A DNA stretch of 6,106 nt from an uncultured Eubacteriales bacterium (GCA_902496595.1 CABVBV010000127.1:1-6106); one strand, 5' to 3'. Shown: positions 1 to 5,635, counted from the stretch's first letter. The notes: generated from the letters alone by a model not told the origin. Program-made: numbers and translations.

Positions 1-99
1 GGCCTGATAGAATTTTACAAAGATGCTCTGCCAGACGGTGATCTCCTCTCCGGCAGCGGCCATGGCTTTCCACAGCGCATAGGCCTCAGCCATGCTCAC
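1..99 (-). CDS. N-terminal fragment of an unknown protein (runs off the left edge)
   Basis: An open minus-strand frame of 33 codons runs from a GTG at 99-97 to the window edge without a stop, so only the N-terminus is visible. The start is supported by AGAGAGG at 108-114, 8 nt upstream of the GTG. An ATG two codons later (93-91, giving MAEAYALWKAMAAAG...) is the alternative start, but it lies 14 nt from that purine run. The visible peptide is short, Ala-rich and probably helical, with aromatic residues (W, F, Y), and has no signal peptide or recognisable motif. It starts about 45 bp past the terminator of the amino-acid-binding lipoprotein gene, with no clear promoter in between. I do not recognise the family. 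The frame and ribosome binding site support a real gene; its function is unknown. Confidence 0.5.
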   Translation of the reverse strand, partial: MSMAEAYALWKAMAAAGEEITVWQSIFVKFYQA

Positions 100-143
100 G
101 GCGTCCACCTCTCTCTTTCCTCAGTTTTTCTCATTTCGCCGAC

Positions 144-170
144 AAAAGGGCGGCTGTGTGCCGCCCTTTT
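144..170 (-). terminator. Rho-independent-type hairpin after the amino-acid-binding lipoprotein gene
   Basis: A perfect 11-bp inverted repeat (AAAAGGGCGGC / GCCGCCCTTTT) encloses the 5-nt loop TGTGT, 31 bp past the stop of the 202-1047 gene. Read on the minus strand, the stem ends in TTTT and is preceded by AAAA, so the U-run is part of the A/U-flanked stem. The symmetry means it could work in either direction, but only the minus strand has a gene ending here. Confidence 0.8.
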
Positions 171-201
171 GGAGCTTCTCTTATGTATCCCGCGCAGGAA
201 A

Positions 202-1047
202 TTACTCGGCGGCCGGGATGTACTTGTCCACGATGCTCTGGACGGTACCGTCGGCAATGAGCTCTTCCAGGGCGCCGTTGATGGCGTCGAGCAGCTCGGT
301 GTTGCCCTTGTTCACGCCGATGGCGTAGTCCTCGTTGGCGTACTCGGTGTCGAGTATCTCAAGGCCGGCGTTGTTCTTGACGAACTCCTGCGCCGGGGCG
401 TTGTCGATGACGACGCAGTCGACCTGGCCGTTCATCAGGGCCTGGACGGCGGTGAAGCCGTCGTCGTAAGCCATGACATGATCCTCGCCGTAGTCGTCGG
501 TGCAGTAGATGTTGCCGGTGGTGCCGCGCTGGGTGCCGATGAGGCCCTCGCCCATGTTGTCAATGGTGATGCCGCTGCCTTCCTTGACGATGACGACCTG
601 GACGCCGTTGGCATAGCTGGTGCTGAAGTCCATGACCAGGAGCCTGTCCTCATTGACGGTGACGCCGGCCATGACGATGTCGCTCTTGCCCTGCTGGACG
701 GCCAGCAGCGCACTGTCAAAGTCCATGTCGAGGATGTCGAGCTCGAGGCCCAGCTTCTCGGCGATGGCGGTGGCGATCTCAACGTCGATGCCCTCGAAGC
801 CGCCGTCGTCGGTGGTCATCTCATAGGGAGGGAACTGGGCGTTGGTGCTCATGGTGAGCTTGCCTTCCACGATGGTGAGCCCGCCCTCGGCAGCCGGGGT
901 CTCCTCGGGAGCCTCAGTGACCTCAGGGGCCTCGGTGTCGGCGGCGTCCGTCGCCGGAGCGTCGGTCGGGTCGCTCGCGGTGGTGCCGCAGGCGGCCAGC
1001 GCAAAGACCATGCAGAGCGCAAGCATAAGCGCAAGTATCTTTTTCAT
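202..1047 (-). CDS. Amino-acid ABC transporter substrate-binding lipoprotein (SBP_bac_3 family)
   Basis: This is a 281-residue extracytoplasmic solute-binding protein that would capture a polar amino acid outside the membrane and deliver it to an ABC permease. The signal peptide (MKKILALMLA...) ends in the lipobox LAAC at residues 17-20, so Cys20 should be lipidated. An acidic Thr/Pro/Ala/Glu-rich tether covers about residues 22-55. The family 3 fold starts near residue 57: NAQFPPYE (69-76), a GIDVEIATAIAEKLG helix (86-100), NEDRLLVMDFS (132-142) with Arg135 at the usual ligand-carboxylate position, GTQRGTTGN (171-179), and IDNAPA (214-219). The ATG is preceded by AGAGG at 1058-1062, 10 nt away. 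It has its own promoter and a following terminator, so it looks monocistronic. No permease or ATPase of an amino-acid system is nearby, so the substrate cannot be named. Family assignment is firm. Confidence 0.95.
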   Translation of the reverse strand: MKKILALMLALCMVFALAACGTTASDPTDAPATDAADTEAPEVTEAPEETPAAEGGLTIVEGKLTMSTNAQFPPYEMTTDDGGFEGIDVEIATAIAEKLGLELDILDMDFDSALLAVQQGKSDIVMAGVTVNEDRLLVMDFSTSYANGVQVVIVKEGSGITIDNMGEGLIGTQRGTTGNIYCTDDYGEDHVMAYDDGFTAVQALMNGQVDCVVIDNAPAQEFVKNNAGLEILDTEYANEDYAIGVNKGNTELLDAINGALEELIADGTVQSIVDKYIPAAE

Positions 1048-1070
1048 CTTTCAATATCCTCTTTCCATAT

Positions 1071-1085
1071 CCGGCTTTCCGCCGG
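1071..1085 (-). other. Small stem-loop in the 5' UTR of the amino-acid-binding lipoprotein mRNA
   Basis: In the predicted leader, CCGGC and GCCGG form a 5-bp perfect GC stem around the loop GGAAA. It ends about 7 nt before the purine-rich ribosome binding site (1057-1064). It may stabilise the mRNA 5' region or influence initiation. It is too small and generic to call a riboswitch, and no ligand-sensing motif is seen. Confidence 0.35.
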
Positions 1086-1100
1086 TTTGATACGTCGACA

Positions 1101-1129
1101 ATCATACACCAGTCCCGGGCCTTTGTCAA
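1101..1129 (-). promoter_or_regulatory. Sigma-A promoter of the amino-acid-binding lipoprotein gene
   Basis: On the minus strand, TTGACA (1124-1129) is followed after exactly 17 bp by TATGAT (1101-1106): a perfect -35 and a five-of-six -10. The predicted start point is near 1094, giving a leader of about 47 nt before the ATG at 1047. The rest of the 224-bp gap between the two neighbouring genes (1048-1271) holds the upstream operon's terminator hairpin and an AT-rich stretch of roughly 1130-1206. Confidence 0.85.
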
Positions 1130-1206
1130 CGAATAATTGAGATTTTATGCGAAAAAACCGATTCTTGCCCCTTTAGTGTCCAAAAATATTCAAATACGAA
1201 TGAATA

Positions 1207-1238
1207 ATGCGCCCGAAACTGGATATTTTCGGGCGCAT
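1207..1238 (-). terminator. Terminator hairpin of the metal ABC importer operon
   Basis: A perfect 12-bp inverted repeat (ATGCGCCCGAAA / TTTCGGGCGCAT) encloses an 8-nt loop (1219-1226), 33 bp after the permease stop. Downstream on the minus strand the sequence is T-rich but interrupted (TATTCATTCGTATTTG), so termination may be imperfect. It could also act as a 3' stabilising stem. Confidence 0.7.
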
Positions 1239-1271
1239 GGGTCGGTTGAGTTGTGCAAAATTGATAAAAGC

Positions 1272-2084
1272 CTATTTTCCGAGCAGCTTTCCGGCGAGGG
1301 CAAAGCCGCAGTAGGCGAGGATGTTGACGGCAACGACGCTGGCTCCGGATGGGGTTTCCAGCGCGTAAGAGGCCGTCATACCGGCGACGAAGCAGCAGAC
1401 CGCGAGCACGGCTGAGCAGACCGTCACCGACCTGAAACTCCTGAACACCCGCATTGACGAGAGCGCTGGGAAGATTATGAGGCTCGAGATGAGCAGCGCG
1501 CCCATCATCCTCATTCCGAGCACGACCGTCACGGCCGTGAGTATGGCGAGAAGCATATTATAGCCCTCGGCCTTCGTCCCGGTAGCTCTTGCAAAGGTCT
1601 CGTCAAAGGTGACTGCGAAGATCCTCGGGTAGAAGAGCGTAAACACCACGAGCACCGCAGCGCAGAGTATGACGCTGAGCACGGCGTCGGACGACGATAT
1701 TGTCAGGATGCTGCCGAACATATAGTTTGAGATATTGGTGTTGGAACCGTCAGTGAGCGAGATTATCAGAACGCCGATGGCGAGGGCGCCGCTGGAGATG
1801 AGCGCCACGGCGGCGTCGCCGCGCACCTTGCCCGACTGCGATATCCTCAGGAGCAGCACCGCCGCCGCGACGACCACGGGCACTGCCACTGCCAGCGGCG
1901 CCACACCGAGCGCCGAGGCGATCGCCAGAGCACCGAAGCCCACGTGCGAGAGCCCGTCGCCTATCATCGAGAACCTCTTTAACACCAGCGACGCGCCCAG
2001 AAGCGCCGCGCACAGCGACACCAATACGCCCACTACAAAGGCCCGCACCAGGAAGGGATAGGACAGCATTTCAAAAAGCATCAT
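1272..2084 (-). CDS. znuB: Zinc/manganese ABC transporter permease (ABC-3 family)
   Basis: This 270-residue polytopic membrane protein would form the channel of a binding-protein-dependent importer for Zn2+ or Mn2+. It has many hydrophobic segments spread along its whole length, as expected for this family. Recognisable family blocks are GASLVLKRFSMIGDGLSHVG (about 30-49), TFDETFARATG (159-169), a likely ATPase-contacting region, and VVLGMRMMGALLISSLIIFPA (about 187-207). The ATG at 2084 overlaps the ATPase stop as ATGA (4-nt overlap), which suggests translational coupling. GAGGGGG at 2094-2100 lies 9 nt upstream. A second ATG follows immediately (2081), so initiation could occur at either. 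It is the last gene of its operon and is followed by a hairpin. Family is certain; Zn versus Mn cannot be settled from the permease alone. Confidence 0.93.
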   Translation of the reverse strand: MMLFEMLSYPFLVRAFVVGVLVSLCAALLGASLVLKRFSMIGDGLSHVGFGALAIASALGVAPLAVAVPVVVAAAVLLLRISQSGKVRGDAAVALISSGALAIGVLIISLTDGSNTNISNYMFGSILTISSSDAVLSVILCAAVLVVFTLFYPRIFAVTFDETFARATGTKAEGYNMLLAILTAVTVVLGMRMMGALLISSLIIFPALSSMRVFRSFRSVTVCSAVLAVCCFVAGMTASYALETPSGASVVAVNILAYCGFALAGKLLGK

Positions 2085-2788
2085 TTGCAGCCGCCCCCTC
2101 TCAGCCTGCGCTCCGCCTCGCTGCCCCTGTAACCCGCGACCGTGCCGAAGTAGAGCTGCGAGTGCCCCAGCTGCAGGATGTGCGTGGCGTAGCGCTCCGC
2201 AGCCGCCACGTCGTGCGAGACCATGATGACCGTCACTCCGTCGCAGAGGTTTATGAGCTTCAGGAGGTTATACATCTCTCCCGTCGCCACGGGGTCGAGG
2301 CCGGCGACCGGTTCGTCGAGCAAAAGCAGCTTCGTCGTCGCGCAGAGCGCCCTCGCCAGAAGCACCCTCTGCTGCTGGCCGCCTGAGAGCTCCTGATAGC
2401 AGCGCTTTTTGTACTCGAGCATACCCATTCGCTCCAGATTCCGTTCCGCCTCGCTCTTGTCCTCCTTTGAATAGAAGAACCGCTTCCCAAGGCTGTTGAG
2501 CCTGCCTGAGAGCACGACTTCAAAAACCGAAGCAGGGAAGTCCTTCTGCAAGGCGGTCTGCTGCGGAAGGTAGCCGATCTCGCTCTTTTTGAGGCCGTCG
2601 CCGTATACGACAGAGCCCGTCTCCGGCTCTTTGAGGCCCAGAAGGCCCTTCATTAGCGTAGATTTTCCAGAGCCGTTCTCTCCCACGACGCAGAGATAGT
2701 CCCCCGCCTTCACCTCGAAGCTCACGCCCCGGAGCACCGTGTCCCCTCCGTAGGCGAAGGAGAGGTCTTTGCAGCATATGAGCGCCAT
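2081..2788 (-). CDS. znuC: Zinc/manganese ABC transporter ATP-binding protein
   Basis: This is the ATPase subunit (235 residues from the chosen start) that powers the metal importer from the cytoplasmic side. All nucleotide-binding motifs are intact: Walker A GENGSGKST (36-44), Q-loop YLPQQ (73-77), signature LSGGQQQR (134-141), Walker B LLLLDEP (154-160), D-loop around GLD (163-165), and switch His192 in VSHD. The reading frame stays open upstream to a start at 2827, but the ATG at 2788 was chosen. The protein then begins MALICCKDLSFAYGG, the normal N-terminus of this family, and the ATG overlaps the TGA of the binding-protein gene as TGATG. It also overlaps the permease start by 4 nt. This overlapping arrangement implies one transcript and coupled translation. 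Family assignment is secure. Confidence 0.94.
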   Translation of the reverse strand: MALICCKDLSFAYGGDTVLRGVSFEVKAGDYLCVVGENGSGKSTLMKGLLGLKEPETGSVVYGDGLKKSEIGYLPQQTALQKDFPASVFEVVLSGRLNSLGKRFFYSKEDKSEAERNLERMGMLEYKKRCYQELSGGQQQRVLLARALCATTKLLLLDEPVAGLDPVATGEMYNLLKLINLCDGVTVIMVSHDVAAAERYATHILQLGHSQLYFGTVAGYRGSEAERRLRGGGCK

Positions 2789-3729
2789 CAGCCGAGCGCC
2801 TCCCTCAGCGCGTCCACGTTCGCCCACATCAGTTCCATATAGGTCACTCCCGCTTCGAACTGCTCCTTGGTGACGTTGTGGCAGGCAGAGAACAGCATTT
2901 TCTTCGCTCCCGTCTCCGAGCAGACCGTATCGGCCATATCCTCGTTTGAAAGTTCAATGTGGAAGACGACCGGGATTTTCTCCTCCTTCACCTTGTCGAT
3001 CAGGAAGGTCACGGTAGCCGCCGAGGGCTCAGCCTCGTCCGCACAGCCCGGCCAGGCGGCGTAATACTCGAGGCCGTAGGCCTTGGCAAAATACAGGAGC
3101 GGGAACCTGTCGGCGAAGACAACCGTGTTCCGGACTCCGTTTGCCACCACATCTTTGAAAGCCGCGTCAAGCTCGTCGAGCTCCTGCGAATAGCCCTCCA
3201 GCGCGGCCATGTACTCCGCCTCGCCCTCGGGGTCGGCCTCGCAGAGCGCCGCGGCGATCTTTTCGCAGATGAGCTTTGCGTTTCTCGGGCTCGTCCAGAC
3301 GTGCTCGTCGTACTCCACATCGCCGTCGCCATGCTCGTCGTCTTCGACCTCCATGCCCTCGACGTGCTCCTCCTCGAGCAGCTCGACGCAGTCCATGAGC
3401 GTCACGGTGCGCACGCCATCTCCAACGGACTCCAGCACGTCGGCGACCCAGGCATCCGATATGCCGCCGACATAGATGAAGAGGTCGCAGTTTTGGATCT
3501 CGATGAGATCCTTGGGCGAGGGCTCGTAGGAGTGCGACTCGGAGCCCGGCGGCAGCAGCAGCGTCACCTCTCCGCGCTCTCCTATGAGCTGCTTCGCGAA
3601 GTCGTATGGCGCAAATACCGTAGCCACAACGGAAATACCGTCGGTTTCCGGTTCGGCCTCCGCTCCGCAGCCCGCCAGAAGTGAACAGAGCATTGCAGAT
3701 AGTATTACAATTGACAGGATCTTCTTCAT
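2788..3729 (-). CDS. znuA: Zinc/manganese-binding lipoprotein of the ABC importer (ZnuA-like)
   Basis: This 313-residue metal-binding lipoprotein (cluster 9 / ZnuA-TroA family, PF01297) would bind Zn2+ or Mn2+ outside the membrane. The signal peptide ends in LAGC, with lipidated Cys21. Likely metal ligands are His66 in PGSESHSYEP and His143 in YDEHVWTSP. Between them is an acidic segment with extra His (about 118-142, including His122 and His133), like the metal-scavenging loop of zinc-specific members. The usual third histidine is not obvious: that region reads FADRFPLLYFAKAYGL (205-220), so Asp207, His257 (FHIE) or His284 may contribute. The start at 3729 was chosen because the signal peptide begins there and GGAGG (3734-3738) precedes it; upstream extension would run into the tRNA terminator. 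It is the first gene of the operon. Zinc is favoured but not proven. Confidence 0.92.
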   Translation of the reverse strand: MKKILSIVILSAMLCSLLAGCGAEAEPETDGISVVATVFAPYDFAKQLIGERGEVTLLLPPGSESHSYEPSPKDLIEIQNCDLFIYVGGISDAWVADVLESVGDGVRTVTLMDCVELLEEEHVEGMEVEDDEHGDGDVEYDEHVWTSPRNAKLICEKIAAALCEADPEGEAEYMAALEGYSQELDELDAAFKDVVANGVRNTVVFADRFPLLYFAKAYGLEYYAAWPGCADEAEPSAATVTFLIDKVKEEKIPVVFHIELSNEDMADTVCSETGAKKMLFSACHNVTKEQFEAGVTYMELMWANVDALREALG

Positions 3730-3750
3730 AATTCCTCCATATCCTGAGCG

Positions 3751-3783
3751 AAAAAAGGCGGGCGTCCCTCTCGGGACGCCCGC
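3751..3783 (-). terminator. Intrinsic terminator of tRNA-Gln, just upstream of the metal importer operon
   Basis: A perfect 11-bp GC-rich stem (GCGGGCGTCCC / GGGACGCCCGC) with the tetraloop sequence GAGA on the minus strand directly abuts the encoded CCA of the tRNA. It is followed by C and six T residues (3751-3756). This is a textbook strong terminator. Only 21 bp separate its U-run from the ATG of the metal-binding lipoprotein gene. Confidence 0.9.
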
Positions 3784-3857
3784 TGGCAGCGGGAGAAGGA
3801 TTCGAACCCTCACATACGGAGTCAGAGTCCGCTGTGCTACCTTTACACAATCCCGCT
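3784..3857 (-). tRNA. tRNA-Gln (anticodon CTG)
   Basis: The 74-nt sequence, including encoded CCA, folds fully as a cloverleaf. The acceptor is AGCGGGA/TCCCGCT, the D stem GTGT/GCAC, and the anticodon stem GCGGA/TCCGT with loop CTCTGAC. There is a 4-nt variable loop, a T stem GAGGG/CCTTC with loop TTCGAAT, discriminator G and CCA. The anticodon CTG (complement of 3823-3825) reads CAG, glutamine. It has its own consensus promoter and terminator. It sits between the ZIP permease gene and the ABC metal importer operon, all on the same strand. Confidence 0.96.
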
Positions 3858-3870
3858 ATGCGCAAAAGCT

Positions 3871-3898
3871 ATTATATCCGATTTTCCCGCTTTGTCAA
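3871..3898 (-). promoter_or_regulatory. Consensus sigma-A promoter of tRNA-Gln
   Basis: TTGACA (3893-3898) and TATAAT (3871-3876) on the minus strand are both perfect consensus hexamers separated by 16 bp. The predicted start, about 3863-3864, lies 6-7 nt before the mature tRNA 5' end. The -35 begins only 7 bp after the ZIP permease stop codon and no terminator lies between them, so ZIP transcripts probably run through the tRNA. Confidence 0.9.
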
Positions 3899-3905
3899 GC
3901 ATAAT

Positions 3906-4781
3906 TTAGATATATATCAGCACAAGACCCACGAGTATGCCGAACACCGTGGAGAATGCCGGGAGCTTGGAGCGCCACATGAGTATAGCCTCAGGCAGCA
4001 GCTCGCCGAAAACAACGTAGAACATCGCGCCAGCGGCAAAACTGAGGGACAGAGACAGCCACATCGGCGAAAGAGTGCCGAGACAGAAACCCAGCACCGC
4101 GCCGATTATCGTGGGAGCGCCGGACAGAGCGGTTATGATGACAGCTCTCAGACGATTAGAGCCGCCCGTTATGAGCGGCACGGACACCGCCATGCCCTCC
4201 GGTATGTTATGCAGACCGATGATGACCGCCATTATCATGCCCGCGCCGCCGAGAGGCCCGGCCTCCTGATTTCCGGCGTAGGACGCGCCTATGACCATGC
4301 CCTCGGGCATATTGTGAAGCGCAATGGCGCAGGCCATGACCACTCCGGCAATGAACAGCTGATACCTCGAGGCCGGGCCACCGTCTTCGGAGCAGGTCTC
4401 GTGCCTGACATAGTGGTCGCTGTGGATGAGTTCGTCCAGATCGTCGGCGGTTTTGGGATGATCCTCGTCGATGTGCTCGAGCTCGTGGTTGGTCTTTTTG
4501 TCTATCCAGACGTTCAGCAGCCAGATGACCACATAGCCCAGCATGACGCCGCAGACCACGAAAAAGACGTTCACACTCTCCGTCGCACCATCCGGCTGCA
4601 GAGCTCCGGAGATCATGTCGAAACATACGACTCCGGTCATGATGCCGCCCGCAAAGGCCAGCAGCAGGCTGACTATCCTGCTCGAATCCCTCTTGAGCAA
4701 CGCGCCGACGATGCCGCCGAGGCCGGTGCCTCCGACGCCCGCGATCGCCGTTATGACTATTATCCAGCCGATATCGGACAT
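3906..4781 (-). CDS. ZIP-family divalent metal permease
   Basis: This 291-residue membrane protein (PF02535) would import divalent metal such as zinc across the cytoplasmic membrane without ATP. Two signature metal-site helices are present: ALHNMPEGMVIG (155-166) and GLHNIPEGMAVS (189-200), as in ZupT-like bacterial members. GELLPEA (259-265) lies in a later helix. Between the third and fourth hydrophobic segments is a His/Asp/Glu-rich cytoplasmic-type loop (about 94-130), a common metal-sensing or metal-handling feature. The ATG at 4781 was preferred to the TTG at 4787 because GGGGGA (4791-4796) is 9 nt from the ATG but only 3 nt from the TTG. It follows the HAD gene by 26 bp and likely shares its transcript. 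No terminator separates it from tRNA-Gln. Metal specificity is inferred. Confidence 0.92.
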   Translation of the reverse strand: MSDIGWIIVITAIAGVGGTGLGGIVGALLKRDSSRIVSLLLAFAGGIMTGVVCFDMISGALQPDGATESVNVFFVVCGVMLGYVVIWLLNVWIDKKTNHELEHIDEDHPKTADDLDELIHSDHYVRHETCSEDGGPASRYQLFIAGVVMACAIALHNMPEGMVIGASYAGNQEAGPLGGAGMIMAVIIGLHNIPEGMAVSVPLITGGSNRLRAVIITALSGAPTIIGAVLGFCLGTLSPMWLSLSLSFAAGAMFYVVFGELLPEAILMWRSKLPAFSTVFGILVGLVLIYI

Positions 4782-4807
4782 GGACAAATATCCCCCAATT
4801 TAAAAAT

Positions 4808-5458
4808 TCAACTGAGCGCAGCGAGAAGCTCCCCTGCGTTTGAAACTATGCGCACGGCGCCGCTCACGGCAAGCTGCTCCCGCGTCCTGAAGCCCCAGTC
4901 GACCGAGACGCAGTCTATGCCCGCGTTTTTCGCCGTCTCGATGTCGACCTCGGAGTCTCCGACGTAAACGCTCCGTTCCTTGGAGCCGCCGAGCTCCCGC
5001 ATCGCGGCCCAGACCGTGTCCGGAGCGGGTTTGCGCTCCACCACACCGGGCTGATCGCCTACTGCGCTGTCAATGAGGCCGCCAAAATACTCCTTTGCCA
5101 GATCAAGCGTCGCAAGATGAGGCTTGTTCGACACGATCGCGCAGCGAACACCGCGCCGCTTCAGTTCCGCCAGCAGTTCCAAGATGCCCGGATACGGCCG
5201 CGTCTTGTCGGCACTGTGAGCCCGGTAGTATGCAAAATAGCAGTCGAAGACCTGCTGATATACCGGGCAGTCCCTGCCCCCGGGAACGCTGCTCGCAATG
5301 AGGTAGCCCGAGCCATAGCCGAGCCTGGATCTGATCTGTTCCCTGGTCGCCGCAGGGAAGCCAAATTCCACCAGAGCGTGGTTCACGCCGTCGGTCAGGT
5401 CGTCAAGGGTGTCGAGCAATGTACCGTCGAGATCAAAAATAACAGTATCGTATTTCAT
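4808..5458 (-). CDS. HAD-family phosphatase (phosphoglycolate phosphatase-like)
   Basis: This 216-residue cytoplasmic hydrolase of the haloacid dehalogenase superfamily would remove phosphate from a small metabolite via an aspartyl-phosphate. Motif I is FDLDGTLLDT (8-17), with nucleophile Asp9 and acid/base Asp11. Motif II is IVSN (108-111), motif III the Lys in ERKPAPD (Lys143), and motif IV VGDSEVD (166-172) with Mg-binding acids. A helical cap covers roughly residues 15-88, like the phosphoglycolate phosphatase/beta-phosphoglucomutase group. The ATG at 5458 was chosen because MKYDTVIFDLDGT is the normal N-terminus; upstream Met codons fall inside the promoter. No Shine-Dalgarno sequence is visible. 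It precedes the ZIP gene by 26 bp, probably as one operon. The substrate cannot be told from sequence, and a metal-related role is not implied. Confidence 0.93.
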   Translation of the reverse strand: MKYDTVIFDLDGTLLDTLDDLTDGVNHALVEFGFPAATREQIRSRLGYGSGYLIASSVPGGRDCPVYQQVFDCYFAYYRAHSADKTRPYPGILELLAELKRRGVRCAIVSNKPHLATLDLAKEYFGGLIDSAVGDQPGVVERKPAPDTVWAAMRELGGSKERSVYVGDSEVDIETAKNAGIDCVSVDWGFRTREQLAVSGAVRIVSNAGELLAALS

Positions 5459-5467
5459 AACAGAAAA

Positions 5468-5496
5468 ATAATAGTCCATTTTGGCATATATGTCAA
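5468..5496 (-). promoter_or_regulatory. Promoter of the HAD phosphatase-ZIP unit (predicts a leaderless mRNA)
   Basis: TTGACA (5491-5496) is followed after 17 bp by TATTAT (5468-5473) on the minus strand. With normal spacing the transcript starts near 5461, about 3 nt before the ATG at 5458, so there is no space for a ribosome binding site. This agrees with the absence of a Shine-Dalgarno sequence (TTTTTCTGTT precedes the ATG). Confidence 0.75.
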
Positions 5497-5498
5497 CC

Positions 5499-5527
5499 TT
5501 GACAAGCGCCGAATACTGTGATAATAT
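5499..5527 (+). promoter_or_regulatory. Promoter of tRNA-Ser
   Basis: On the plus strand TTGACA (5499-5504) is followed after 17 bp by TAATAT (5522-5527). An alternative -10, GATAAT (5520-5525), has a TGT extension but only 15-bp spacing. The predicted start near 5534 is about 10 nt before the tRNA. Its -35 lies 2 bp from the -35 of the opposing HAD promoter. Confidence 0.75.
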
Positions 5528-5543
5528 ATGTGAGCTTTGACCT

Positions 5544-5635
5544 GCGGAAGTACCCAAGAGGCCGAAGGGGCTCCCCTGCTAAGGGAGTAGTCGGTGATGA
5601 GCCGAGCGAGGGTTCAAATCCCTCCTTCCGCGCCA
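5544..5635 (+). tRNA. tRNA-Ser (anticodon GCT)
   Basis: This 92-nt class II tRNA with encoded CCA is the only gene on the plus strand. The acceptor is GCGGAAG/CTTCCGC, the D stem CCC/GGG, and the anticodon stem CTCCC/GGGAG with loop CTGCTAA (anticodon GCT at 5578-5580, reading AGC/AGU). A long variable arm has a TCGG/CCGA stem (5591-5594 with 5602-5605). The T stem is GAGGG/CCCTC with loop TTCAAAT, followed by discriminator G and CCA. The long variable arm and the anticodon together make serine identity secure. Confidence 0.97.

Noticed and set aside
169..1140. Long plus-strand open frame (323 codons) opposite the amino-acid-binding lipoprotein gene
   Set aside because: It is antisense to a gene with a clear signal peptide, family motifs, promoter and terminator. 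Its product is a low-complexity Val/Asp/Gly-rich string, as expected from the reverse strand of a GC-rich gene.
1188..1205. Inverted repeat ATTCA-N8-TGAAT upstream of the amino-acid-binding lipoprotein promoter
   Set aside because: Considered as an ArgR-like or other operator, but the half-sites are in the opposite orientation to an ARG box. The repeat is short, and it lies about 60 bp upstream of the -35 in AT-rich sequence, where such matches are common by chance.
1048..1271. Possible riboswitch or T-box in the intergenic region
   Set aside because: Apart from the terminator hairpin, the promoter and one 5-bp leader stem, I saw no conserved riboswitch motif, and the leader of about 47 nt is too short for a T-box.
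2789..2827. Upstream extension of the ATPase frame to 2827
   Set aside because: It adds 13 charged residues from inside the preceding gene. The family N-terminus and the TGATG junction support 2788.
3730..3813. Upstream extension of the metal-binding lipoprotein frame to 3813
   Set aside because: The extension would be encoded by the tRNA and its terminator hairpin. The signal peptide and GGAGG site place the start at 3729.
3834..4967. Long plus-strand open frame (377 codons) across tRNA-Gln, the ZIP gene and the end of the HAD gene
   Set aside because: It overlaps a tRNA and lies antisense to two well-supported genes. The product is Arg/His/Ala-rich with no recognisable domain and no credible start signals.
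5459..5557. Upstream starts for the HAD phosphatase (5557 or 5479)
   Set aside because: Both lie before or inside the predicted promoter, and 5557 overlaps the tRNA-Ser gene. HAD proteins of this group begin a few residues before the DxD motif.
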